A program made the translations under genes and the position numbers. DNA of 64,000 bases, from assembly GCA_023435745.1 (NCBI GenBank), contig JAEZMD010000003.1, positions 62,001-126,000 on the forward strand. Reading direction: 5' to 3'. This DNA is from Bacillota bacterium. Its GTDB lineage: Bacteria > Bacillota > Clostridia > Acetivibrionales > DTU013. Numbering within the stretch: the stretch's first letter is position 1; every line of letters starts with the position of its first letter. Shown here piece after piece: positions 27,791-37,400 of the stretch. The notes beneath the pieces were generated by a model that saw only the letters and a program-made list of their open reading frames with translations, was not told where the DNA came from and searched no databases.

Positions 27791-29398
27791 ATGTTCAAGA
27801 TGAAAAAAGCATTGTGCCTGGTCATGGTATTTGTATTCGCATTAGCGGCTGCATTAGCCGGTTGCGGCGCGAAAAATGCACCGGAGGAAAAACCCGCTGT
27901 AAATGCGGATACTACGAGTGCAACTGACATCAAAGAGAGTGCTCCTGCTCCTGCCCCTTCAGAGAAACCGATAGAAATCGTTATGCTAAAGTCTTATATT
28001 GTACAAGGCAAGCAGGAACAGGCAGTGATTGATGCAATTCAGGAAAAAATACTTGAAGACCTGAATTTGAACATAAAATTTAAGTTTATTACATTCACGG
28101 ATCAAGTTGAAACGTTGCAGAAGTTGATGCTGATGTCAGCTTCGGGCGAGCAGCTGGATATGTTTACAATATCCACCGTTGCCTTCAACGATATTATCTC
28201 AAAGCCTGGATTATTGGCGCCTCTTGATGAAGCTATCAGTAAATACGGAAGCAACTTGAAAAAGGTTATTCCGCAGGAGACCTTTGAGCGCTTCGAAGTA
28301 GATGGCAAAACGATATGCATACCTAACAATTCGGGTACCCTTATTCAGGAAGGAATTATTATCCGTCAGGATTGGCTGGACAAGCTGGGATTGGAAATTC
28401 CCACATCTATTGAGGAATTGGAAAACGTTATGGAAGCGTTCAAGACGAGAGATCCTGATGGTAACGGCAAAAACGACACAGTACCGCTTGCGGTTATGGA
28501 AAATTACCTGAACCTTAATTTTTCTCCGGCTGTGACTAGACTTGCGCCATCGACATTTACAATGCCCGGAATCTGGGATTGCGCGGAAAGTGACGGTACC
28601 GTTAAACCAACTTTCTTGAATCCGGATTATGCGGACATGGTCAAGCTAATAAAAAAATGGTATGAAAAGGGATGGCTGAGCAAGGACTTTCTTGTTACTT
28701 CCAAAGAACAGTTTGATGAAATGTTTAAAATGGGTAAGGCTGGCATTTATGCTCGCACATGGAAGAATATTGAGTATGAAGTTGAAATGCAGAAAGCAGA
28801 CCCGAATGTTAAGCTGAGCTATGTGCCGCCTCTGAGTGGCCCCAAAGGGAAAGTGGCACTCGGCAGATATAAAACAAATCAAATGGCTATGGTACCAAGC
28901 TTCAGCAAGAACCTGGATACTGTCATCAAGATACTTGATTGGTCTGTAATGAATGAAGAAAACTATATGCTGACGTTGTATGGAATCGAGGGTGTTACTT
29001 ATAAAAAGGCAGGATCGATTAAGATTGATGCCCCTACTATTGAAGAAAGAGGAGAAACCTTATATTCCGGAATAATGAACAACATAGAGGTGCTGGACTG
29101 GATCAAATATCAGGCGGTTGTTTCAGATAAGTATATAGAAGTTGAAAAGTACGTCAACGAACCGGATTGTGATGTGATTTATGGCGATACGGCCGGGATG
29201 GCTATGGTGCTTGATGAATTCAATAGCGTGAAGGCTCAGTGTGATACTATTAGAAAAGAATGGTTGACAAAGATGGCTATAGGTGAAATTTCCATTGATA
29301 AGTATAGCGATTTTATCAACGAATGGACATCAAAGGGTGGAAATATCTATATTAAAGAGAAAACGGAACAGTATAAGAAGATTAAAGGAATCAAATAG
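27791..29398 (+). CDS. ABC oligosaccharide-binding lipoprotein (LipO type)
   Basis: Binding protein of 535 residues, the long form that goes with LplB/YtcP permeases. Signal peptide with lipobox LAGC, lipidated Cys25, then a Ala/Pro/Glu-rich linker to about residue 60. The mature part contains a Ca-binding-like DPDGNGKNDTVPLAV stretch, common in this group. Ribosome site GGAGGG 7 bases before ATG. A hairpin follows the gene (29451-29482), which may reduce read-through to the two sulfatases. By position, the ligand is probably a sulfated saccharide. Confidence 0.92.
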   Translation: MFKMKKALCLVMVFVFALAAALAGCGAKNAPEEKPAVNADTTSATDIKESAPAPAPSEKPIEIVMLKSYIVQGKQEQAVIDAIQEKILEDLNLNIKFKFITFTDQVETLQKLMLMSASGEQLDMFTISTVAFNDIISKPGLLAPLDEAISKYGSNLKKVIPQETFERFEVDGKTICIPNNSGTLIQEGIIIRQDWLDKLGLEIPTSIEELENVMEAFKTRDPDGNGKNDTVPLAVMENYLNLNFSPAVTRLAPSTFTMPGIWDCAESDGTVKPTFLNPDYADMVKLIKKWYEKGWLSKDFLVTSKEQFDEMFKMGKAGIYARTWKNIEYEVEMQKADPNVKLSYVPPLSGPKGKVALGRYKTNQMAMVPSFSKNLDTVIKILDWSVMNEENYMLTLYGIEGVTYKKAGSIKIDAPTIEERGETLYSGIMNNIEVLDWIKYQAVVSDKYIEVEKYVNEPDCDVIYGDTAGMAMVLDEFNSVKAQCDTIRKEWLTKMAIGEISIDKYSDFINEWTSKGGNIYIKEKTEQYKKIKGIK

Positions 29399-29450
29399 TC
29401 GAAATTCAAACTATTTATCTGAACTAAGTTTATCTGAAGGAAGGAAAATC

Positions 29451-29490
29451 CGCACTGTTACTTCCGAACAGTCAACAGTGCGAATTTTCT
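29451..29490 (+). terminator. Hairpin between lipoprotein and sulfatase genes
   Basis: Perfect 9-bp stem CGCACTGTT (29451-29459) / AACAGTGCG (29474-29482), 14-base loop, followed by AATTTTCTT. Probably a partial terminator, because the sulfatase gene follows 38 bases after the stem. Confidence 0.6.
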
Positions 29491-29519
29491 TCCTGTGTTA
29501 ATGAATCGGGAGAGTTACG

Positions 29520-30815
29520 ATGAAGAAACCGAACATATTATGGATATTTTCTGATCAGCACAGAGCTCAGGCTCTTAGCTGCTATGGTGATGAAAATATT
29601 AACACGCCTAACCTTGACCGTTTAGCAAGGGAAGGAGCACGTTTCCAAAGAGCCTATTCAAATACCCCTCTTTGCTCGCCTTTCCGCGCAAATCTATATA
29701 CGGGTAAATACTGTACTACAAATGGAGTTACCTCTCTGCACAGGCCGCTTTTGCCCGTACACCGCACACTGGCGCAGGAATTGCAGGAATTTGGGTATTA
29801 CACATCACATATGGGGAAATGGCATCTATCGGGAGGTGCCGCTCCGTGTCATTTTGCGTCTCCATATTTTCGTCAGGGATGGGACGAGTGGCTGGGCTGG
29901 GAAAATTCCAATTGTCCCTTTGAGACGGAATACTCTGTTGGGATGGGACCTCGGCCGCTTAAAAAGCTCGAAGGATACCAGACAGATATTTTAACAGATT
30001 TTACTGTAGAGTGGATAAAAAATCAACCGGCAGATCGTCCATGGTTTCATGTTGTATCAATAGAACCGCCTCATCCTCCTAATGTAGCACCCGAACGCTT
30101 TATGGAGATGTTTAGGGACAAAGAGATCAAGCTCAGAGATAATGTTCCGCTGGATCATCCGCAACTTGAAGACTTTAAAGAAAGTATTAGATGTTATTAT
30201 GCACAGATAGCGAATCTTGATTTTAATGTCGGAAGAATAATAAAAGCATTGGAGGAAACAAACCAGCTTGATGACACAATAATATTTTATTTTTCAGATC
30301 ATGGAGACTTGATGGGAAGCCATGGAAGAATGCACAAAGGCCGTCCGGAAAGTGAGTCAAGCCAGATCCCGATATTGATCAGATATCCATGGAAAGTTCC
30401 TCAGGGTCTGGTAACCGACGCATTAATCAGTGCTGTTGATATTGCGCCTACTTTGCTGGGAATGATAGGAGCTCCGGTTCCTGATTATGTCGAAGGTGAA
30501 GATTTGAGCAAGGTTGTTTTCGGTTTGGTAAAGGAAGGCGCAAAGATGGTGTTGCTCCAGTATGAAAGCACATACTTTGCTGAAAATCCTGATGAGCGCT
30601 TCAGGTCGGTTATATCAAACCAATGGATGTATACTGTTTTTGGGGCAAATCGACCATCGCAATTATTCGATATGGAAAAGGATCCGTACCAAATGAATAA
30701 TATTGTAAACAAATCTGAATATGCCGGTATTCAGCAAAAACTTCACAGATTGCTGGAAAATAAATTGGAGGAGATTGGAGACAATTTTCTAAAAGGGGGA
30801 AATGATAAGCTATGA
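29520..30815 (+). CDS. Type I sulfatase 2 (Cys-type, cytoplasmic)
   Basis: Sulfatase of 431 residues. Active-site precursor Cys52 in LCSPFRA (C-x-P-x-R), metal-binding Asp12 in IFSDQHR, later metal site FSDHGDLMGSHG, and SIEPPHPP. No signal peptide: the protein starts MKKPNILWIFSDQ directly in the catalytic fold. It belongs to a different subgroup from sulfatases 1 and 3 (CSPFR rather than CMPAR), so it may remove a sulfate from another position or sugar. Its stop codon overlaps the ATG of sulfatase 3 (ATGA), so they are co-translated. Confidence 0.95.
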   Translation: MKKPNILWIFSDQHRAQALSCYGDENINTPNLDRLAREGARFQRAYSNTPLCSPFRANLYTGKYCTTNGVTSLHRPLLPVHRTLAQELQEFGYYTSHMGKWHLSGGAAPCHFASPYFRQGWDEWLGWENSNCPFETEYSVGMGPRPLKKLEGYQTDILTDFTVEWIKNQPADRPWFHVVSIEPPHPPNVAPERFMEMFRDKEIKLRDNVPLDHPQLEDFKESIRCYYAQIANLDFNVGRIIKALEETNQLDDTIIFYFSDHGDLMGSHGRMHKGRPESESSQIPILIRYPWKVPQGLVTDALISAVDIAPTLLGMIGAPVPDYVEGEDLSKVVFGLVKEGAKMVLLQYESTYFAENPDERFRSVISNQWMYTVFGANRPSQLFDMEKDPYQMNNIVNKSEYAGIQQKLHRLLENKLEEIGDNFLKGGNDKL

Positions 30816-32314
30816 ACGTAATTGTAATTGTGTGCGATACCTTAAGAAGGGATCATTGCGGACCATATCATAAAGGTAGGCCGCTCAACATGTGCGGTCA
30901 TCCCGAACAGCCGGATTGGGTTGTTCCAACTCCCAACATGGACAGGCTCGCAGCGAAAGGTACGGTTTTTGAAAATGCGTGGTGTGGTTCAACGCCGTGC
31001 ATGCCCGCACGCCGGGATATATATACGGGAAGGTACGAATTCCTGGAGCGCGGATGGGGACCGCTTGAGGAAAGAGACCTTGATCTTCCCACTCAGGTTT
31101 CGGGCACCCCAAATGAATCAGTTGCTAAGATGATGCGGGATGGCAGACCTGTCAGTTATCTGGTTACGGACCACTTCCATTTATGGGAGAAAGGGTCGGG
31201 GAATTACCACATGGGATATACAGGCTTTGAATTTATCAGGGGGCATGAAGCAGATGCCTGGTATACCGATCCTGACGAATTCTTCTGTCCCGAAAAAGAT
31301 AAATATTACAAAACCGAAAGACATTTCAGGGCGGCACATTTTGAACGCAAATCCGAGGAAGACTGGTTCGCTCCGAAGGTATTTACAAAGGCTTCCGAAT
31401 GGCTGAGCCGAAATTATAAGCATGACAGTTTCTATTTGCATATTGACTGCTTTGATCCGCACGAGCCATGGGATGCGCCTGAAGAGTATGTCAAGATGTT
31501 TGACCCCAGGGGATATGATGTTGAAGAATGGAGAGCGATGGCGCCTTACGATAAGTGGGCCAATAATATGACGGAAAGTGAGTTTTTGCATTTCAGAGCG
31601 CGCTATGCAGCTCATGTTACACTTGTAGACAAGTGGCTCGGGAAGTTACTTGACAAGATGGATGAGCTGGGATTGTGGGAAAATACCATGGTAATATTGA
31701 CAACCGACCACGGTACTTATAATGGCGATCGCGGCCGTATGGGCAAAAGACAGACTCATGAGTTTGGTTCGGTAGGGCATATTCCTTTTATTGTATATCA
31801 TCCGGAATATGGGCATGGCGAGAGACGCAGCCAACTAGTACAGCTTGTTGACATTTATCCTACTACTTTAAACGCATTATCCAGGCTCGTGCCTGCTGAA
31901 AGACACGGCATAAACCTTATTCCAGTTCTGAAGGATCCCGCTGCTCCAACACGCAGCTATGCTTTAGCAGGCCAGTTTGGTATGAGTGTAACCATCACTG
32001 ACGGAGAATGGGTTCTGCATCAGTCGCCTGTAAAAGAAAACAAGCCATTGAACTGGTACGGATATGTACTGGCCAAATCTATGTCGTATAATCTTGGCGA
32101 ATTTATTAACGGGAAAAGAGAAGTATTTGATTGCGATCCCTGGTCCGAACCTACCTGGCTCAGCAATAAAAAAGACGACCCCGGTGAACTAAGAAATGTT
32201 TGTGATGAGTATCCCGAAAAGCTGCTGGAGATGCAAAAAGTACTCAAGGAAACGTTAATTAGGCTGCGTGCGCCGATAGAACAGCTTGACAGACTTGGAA
32301 TCAGGGAAAAGTGA
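30812..32314 (+). CDS. Type I sulfatase 3 (Cys-type, cytoplasmic)
   Basis: Sulfatase of 500 residues. Formylglycine precursor Cys63 in TPCMPARRD, Asp9 in VCDTLRRD, metal site TTDHGTYNGDRG, and CFDPHEPW. No signal peptide. It is clearly a paralogue of sulfatase 1 (same length, same CMPARR and RY-FL-R-WGP block, matching SYLVTDHFHLWE / SHLVSDHYHYWE), 9 kb apart in a separate unit, so duplication with divergence is likely. ATG overlaps the previous stop; AGGGGG lies upstream. Last gene of the second importer unit. Confidence 0.95.
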   Translation: MNVIVIVCDTLRRDHCGPYHKGRPLNMCGHPEQPDWVVPTPNMDRLAAKGTVFENAWCGSTPCMPARRDIYTGRYEFLERGWGPLEERDLDLPTQVSGTPNESVAKMMRDGRPVSYLVTDHFHLWEKGSGNYHMGYTGFEFIRGHEADAWYTDPDEFFCPEKDKYYKTERHFRAAHFERKSEEDWFAPKVFTKASEWLSRNYKHDSFYLHIDCFDPHEPWDAPEEYVKMFDPRGYDVEEWRAMAPYDKWANNMTESEFLHFRARYAAHVTLVDKWLGKLLDKMDELGLWENTMVILTTDHGTYNGDRGRMGKRQTHEFGSVGHIPFIVYHPEYGHGERRSQLVQLVDIYPTTLNALSRLVPAERHGINLIPVLKDPAAPTRSYALAGQFGMSVTITDGEWVLHQSPVKENKPLNWYGYVLAKSMSYNLGEFINGKREVFDCDPWSEPTWLSNKKDDPGELRNVCDEYPEKLLEMQKVLKETLIRLRAPIEQLDRLGIREK

Positions 32315-32329
32315 AATGACGGGAGTGGA

Positions 32330-32355
32330 CGGACTCCCCTTTGGCGGGGAGTCCG
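32330..32355. terminator. Hairpin between convergent genes
   Basis: Perfect 10-bp stem CGGACTCCCC (32330-32339) / GGGGAGTCCG (32346-32355), loop of 6. It lies between convergent genes and so could end transcription from both sides, but neither flank has a clear U-tract. Confidence 0.5.
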
Positions 32356-32376
32356 CTGCTGATGGAACGCTCATTC

Positions 32377-34047
32377 CTAATCCTTGACATCATCACCTTT
32401 GTCGATACACACAGGTCTGCAGCTCATTTTGAAATTCGAGTACCCACCCGATAAATTGTACGCCTTTTTGAAGCCCTTGTTGATCAGGATGTTTTGTACT
32501 GCGTTGCTTGTTACGCCTCTGTTGCAGTAGGAAACGACTGGTTTATCCCTGTCGAGTGAATCCGCTGCTTTCCTCACTTTCTCCAGAGGGATATTTGTCG
32601 AGCCCTTCACATGGGATTGCTCAAACTCACCTTCGAATCTTGCGTCAATGATATTGAGGTCGCTGCCTTCTTCAATCTTCTTTTGCAGATGAGCAGGCGA
32701 GATCAGCTTTCGGCCTTTATTTATGGCGTTGTCCAGAATCATGCCGGTATAAATGACGGGATCCTTCGCGGTTGAAAATGGCGGAGCGTATGCCAGATCC
32801 AGATGAAACAGGTCTTCCACTTTTGCGCCGAAGCTTATTGCGGTTACAAAAACATCGATGCGCTTATCAACGCCGGCTTTACCTATGATCTGTACACCAA
32901 GCAGTTTCCCGGTATTTCTGTCGGCTACTGCCTTGATCAGCATTTCATGTCCATTCATATACTCCGGCTTATCATACTTCATATTATAGCAGGTCACCAC
33001 ATCAAAGCCCTCTGCCAGTGCTTCCTTTTCAGACAGACCGGTCTGTGCAACCGTTAGCTCAAATGCTTTGAAAATGCCTGTGCCCAGGATGCCCTTGAAT
33101 TCCAGCGTGTTGCCACCAAGCTGTTCTCCGACGATACGTCCCATCTTGTTGGCGGTGGAGCCCAATGGCCGGTATATTGGTTTACCTGTGATCAATGAGT
33201 AGCTTTCCGCGCAGTCTCCGCAGGCATATATATCTTCAAAGGAGGTCTGCATTTTCTTATTCACCTCGATGGCTCCGGTGGTTCCAATCGCAATGCCTGC
33301 CTTAACAGCCAGCTCCGTATTGGGTCTGGCTCCGACTGATAGAATCACAAGGTCGGCGTCGACGATGCCTCCGCTTTTCAGTATTGCCTTATCTCCCAAC
33401 TTCACCACAGAATCATTTAGAAACAGGCTAACGCCTTTTTCCTTCAGATGCTTTTCCAGATAAATAGCTATATCCTTATCCAAAGAAGCCATGACGTGAT
33501 CCGCCATTTCGACCATAGTGACACGGATGCCTCTTGCGGTAAGATTCTCAGCCAGTTCTATGCCGATGAAACCTGACCCGACAATCAAAGCGGTCGAAGG
33601 TGAATGATCAATAATAAATTTGTGAATTCTATCAGCACTGGCCACGTTTCGCAGCGTAAAAACATTAGGTCTGTTAACGCCCTCTATCGGCGGGACAACA
33701 GGCCTTACACCCGTTGAGATAACCAGCTTGTCATATGAATCCTGAAAAACCTGCCCGGTGGACATGTTTTCTACGGTGAGAAGTTTTGCGGCTGGATCTA
33801 TTTCCAGAACTCTGTGCCTGACATAGATATCCACATTGTATTTTTTCTTAAAAAAGTTCGTATCCCTTGGGACCAGTTCGGATCGGTGTTCGACCTCTGT
33901 ACCGATATAATATGGAAGCCCGCAGCCCGAGTAGGAAATATCGCTGTCCATTTCGTAGATTTTGATTTCTGCTTCTTCGTTATTTCTTCTTGCTTTCGCA
34001 GCTGCAGAGGTACCTGCAGCAACAGCGCCTATGATCACTATTTTCAT
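32377..34047 (-). CDS. CoA-disulfide-reductase-like flavoenzyme with rhodanese domain
   Basis: Flavin-dependent pyridine-nucleotide-disulfide oxidoreductase of 556 residues with a C-terminal rhodanese domain. FAD motif IVIIGAVAAGTSAA; single redox Cys42 in SGCGLPYYIG, as in CoA-disulfide reductases; NAD motif IVGSGFIGIELAE; FAD end IYACGDCAES; dimerisation domain; then rhodanese (about residues 450-545) with active Cys in VVSYCNRGVTS. Fusions of this kind reduce CoA disulfides, persulfides or polysulfides. ATG 34047 is chosen because AAGGAG lies 8 bases upstream; an upstream ATG at 34080 has no site. A short scrap of a related gene occurs at 9440-9574. Divergent from gltB. Confidence 0.93.
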   Translation of the reverse strand: MKIVIIGAVAAGTSAAAKARRNNEEAEIKIYEMDSDISYSGCGLPYYIGTEVEHRSELVPRDTNFFKKKYNVDIYVRHRVLEIDPAAKLLTVENMSTGQVFQDSYDKLVISTGVRPVVPPIEGVNRPNVFTLRNVASADRIHKFIIDHSPSTALIVGSGFIGIELAENLTARGIRVTMVEMADHVMASLDKDIAIYLEKHLKEKGVSLFLNDSVVKLGDKAILKSGGIVDADLVILSVGARPNTELAVKAGIAIGTTGAIEVNKKMQTSFEDIYACGDCAESYSLITGKPIYRPLGSTANKMGRIVGEQLGGNTLEFKGILGTGIFKAFELTVAQTGLSEKEALAEGFDVVTCYNMKYDKPEYMNGHEMLIKAVADRNTGKLLGVQIIGKAGVDKRIDVFVTAISFGAKVEDLFHLDLAYAPPFSTAKDPVIYTGMILDNAINKGRKLISPAHLQKKIEEGSDLNIIDARFEGEFEQSHVKGSTNIPLEKVRKAADSLDRDKPVVSYCNRGVTSNAVQNILINKGFKKAYNLSGGYSNFKMSCRPVCIDKGDDVKD

Positions 34048-34430
34048 GACCTGCTCCTTTCTTAACTTCACAAAAGGCATAGTACAAGCCTCTGTTGAGT
34101 ATTTATATCATCTATTATATACCCATAAGTTAAACATATTAATAAACTATATTGAAATTGCTGAATTATATAAAAAACGCAAAAAAAATGAAGGAATCAA
34201 AACGTGATATTGCAAGAAACGGACGATTCCATAATAATGTAACAAGAATATGATTTTGCGTAATGCGGTGAAATACAGGGTTTGTGGAGGTGTCGCCAAC
34301 CGAATAAAAGTGGCGCCATTGTTAAATAAAAATAAATATTGAAATTTGTGAAAAAAAAATTGCAAAACGATTAAAAAAGTAGTAAAATCAAACGCATAAA
34401 AAAAGTTACATCAAAGTAAGGGTGAGGTAT
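34048..34430. other. Divergent intergenic region upstream of gltB
   Basis: 383 bases without a gene, very AT-rich near gltB. It holds an inverted repeat, TGTCGCCA (34291-34298) and TGGCGCCA (34311-34318), that might be an operator, and the gltB promoter candidate at 34360-34388. Confidence 0.45.
34360..34388 (+). promoter_or_regulatory. Candidate gltB promoter
   Basis: TTGCAA (34360-34365), 17-bp spacer, TAAAAT (34383-34388), giving a leader of about 35 bases. Good match in spacing and sequence to a housekeeping promoter. Confidence 0.55.
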
Positions 34431-37400
34431 ATGAGCAATGAAGGTTTGCCAAATAAACAAGGTCTGTACGATCCTGCATTTGAACATGATGCATGCGGAA
34501 TGGGTTTTGTCGTAAGTATTAAAGGAGAAAAGACCCATGATATAGTGGATGACGCATTGACCGTACTGGAGAACCTCAGTCACAGGGGAGCCAGCGGAGC
34601 TGATGAGAATACAGGTGATGGAGCGGGAATCATGATCCAGATCCCTCACGACTTTTTCGGCAGAGAGTGTGGTGCGCTTGGCTTTCAGCTTCCCGAACAG
34701 GGGAATTATGGCGTGGGGATGATTTTTGCACACAGGTATGATGATTTTAGAAAAACACAAATAGAGGTGTTTGAAAGTATTGTCCGTGAGGAAGGTCAGA
34801 AAATCCTGGGCTGGAGAGAGGTGCCCATTGATAAAACCTCTGTAGGCGAAAGTGCGAGGGCGGTGATGCCCAGATTTATTCAGGTTTTTATAGAAAAGAG
34901 TCCAAATATCGCTGACGAAAGGGATTTTGAGAGGAGACTCTACGTTATCAGAAAAAGAGCGGAAAAGACTATTGTCCCAATGTGCAAAGAAAAGGGAGGC
35001 ATCTTCTATGTATCCAGTCTTTCTTCTAAAACCATTGTTTATAAGGGTATGCTTACCGCGCAGCAGTTGAGGAGTTTCTATCTGGATCTTTCCGACCTTG
35101 ACCTAACATCAGCGCTGGCTATGGTTCATTCAAGGTTCAGCACCAATACCTTTCCGAGCTGGGCGCGGGCTCATCCGAACCGGTATATCGTCCACAACGG
35201 CGAGATCAACACCATCAGAAGTAATGTCAACTGGATGAAGGCAAGACAAAAATGTATGGAATCGCCGCTCTTCGATGATATCACTAAAATTTACCCGATC
35301 GTTGATGAGACAGGTACGGATTCCTCCATGTTCGATAACAGCCTGGAATTTCTTTACCATACAGGCAGATCGCTGCCCCATGCAGTGATGATGATGATCC
35401 CTGAACCATGGGAAAAGAATGAACTGATGTCTGAGTCGAAGAAAGAGTTTTACCGTTTCCAGGACTTTCTGATGGAGCCGTGGGACGGTCCTGCCGCAAT
35501 GGCATTTACGGATGGGGATGTCATTGGGGGAGTACTTGACAGAAATGGTCTTCGCCCATCAAGGTATTATGTAACCAAGGATGACAAGGTGATTCTTGCC
35601 TCCGAAGTCGGCGTAGCGGATATCCGACCTGAAAATGTAAAGTATAAGGGCAGGCTTGAGCCGGGCAGGATGCTTCTCATCGATACCGTTGAAAAAAGGA
35701 TCATATCGGATGATGAAATAAAGGAATATATATCGAAACAGCATCCATACGAACAATGGAACAAAAAGCATATTTTCGATCTCAATGGGCTGTCCGCCAT
35801 CAATGAACAGCCCATCCTCAATGAGCAGCCCGACCACAAGCCGGAAGAGGAAAAGGCCCGCGAAGGTCTGCTGCAGCAGCAAAAAGCCTTTGGATATACG
35901 TTTGAGGACATTACAAAAATGATCCAGCCTATGGCGGCCGAGGGAGAGGACCCCGTGGGGGCCATGGGAATGGACTCTCCGCTGGCTGTATTGTCAGAGC
36001 AGCCGCAGATGCTTTATTTATATTTCAAGCAGTTGTTTGCTCAGGTAACAAATCCGCCAATCGACGGAATCAGGGAAGACATCGTTACGTCCGGCAGCAT
36101 TCTCCTTGGGACAGCAGGAAATTTGCTGGAGCCGGATAAAAAGAATACAGCCAGTATCTTTTTGGAGCATCCAATATTGACCGATGAGCAGCTCAATACG
36201 CTGAAGAGTCTGAATGATGAACATTTCAGAGCGACGACCATCTCCATCCTGTATAAAGTCCAGGATGGAGCGGAGGCTATGAAAAAGGCATTATCAAGGA
36301 TATTCAGAGAAGCTGACAAAGCTATTGGGTCAGGGGCAAATGTCATTGTACTTTCTGACAGAGGCGTTAATAAGGAATTTGCTGCGATTCCTGCACTTTT
36401 AGCATCTTCTGGCCTTCATCACCACCTTATCAGGAAGGAGATCAGAACCAGTGTTGGTATCGTTCTGGAATCGGGTGAGCCCAGAGAAGTGCACCATTTC
36501 TGCGTGCTGATCGGATACGGCGTAACTGCGGTCAATCCTTACCTGGCATATGAAACCATCAGAGATCTTTCGGAAAAAGGATTGCTTGGAGACGTGACTT
36601 ATGAAGAAGGAAAGAAGAATTTCATAAAGGGCAGCGTGAAGGGCATTCTGAAGGTGCTTGCCAAAATGGGCATTTCTACAATGCGAAGCTACCAGGGAGC
36701 GCAGATATTTGAGGCAGTTGGCCTGAAGCAGGAGCTAATAGATAGATTTTTTACAATGACGCCGTCCAGACTGGAAGGCATCGGGCTTGAGGAGCTGGCG
36801 GAAGAGAACCGGATGAGGCATGGGAGCGCTTATGACGAAAACTCTCCTTATACCGACACTCTTGAGCCGGGCGGCATCTTTCAGGCCAAGGACGATGGTG
36901 AAAGCCATTTGTATTCCCCCGAAACAATATATATGCTGCAGAGAGCATGCAGAGAAGGGGATTACAGGCTGTTTAAATCATTCACAAATAAAATAGATGA
37001 CGAAGAAATAATGACCATAAGAAGCCTGCTGGAGTTTAAATATGCCGAGGGAGATACCATTCCAATAGAGGATGTGGAATCCGTTGAATCGATCGTCAAG
37101 AGGTTTAAGACAGGAGCAATGTCATACGGCTCAATCAGCAAGGAGGCCCACGAATGCCTGGCCATCGCTATGAACAGGCTAGGAGGGAAGAGCAATACCG
37201 GTGAGGGCGGAGAAGACACTGAGCGATTCAAGGTCCTGGAAAACGGAGACTCTAAAAAAAGCGCAATCAAGCAGGTTGCTTCAGGTCGTTTCGGCGTTAC
37301 CAGCAATTATCTGGTAAACGCTCATGAAATTCAGATCAAAATGGCCCAGGGCGCGAAACCGGGCGAAGGAGGACAGCTCCCGGGGAGAAAGGTCTATCCG

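Noticed and set aside
34147..34365. 72-codon minus-strand frame in the gltB upstream region
   Set aside because: Low-complexity Phe/Leu-rich translation of AT-rich DNA, no ribosome site, and overlaps the gltB promoter.
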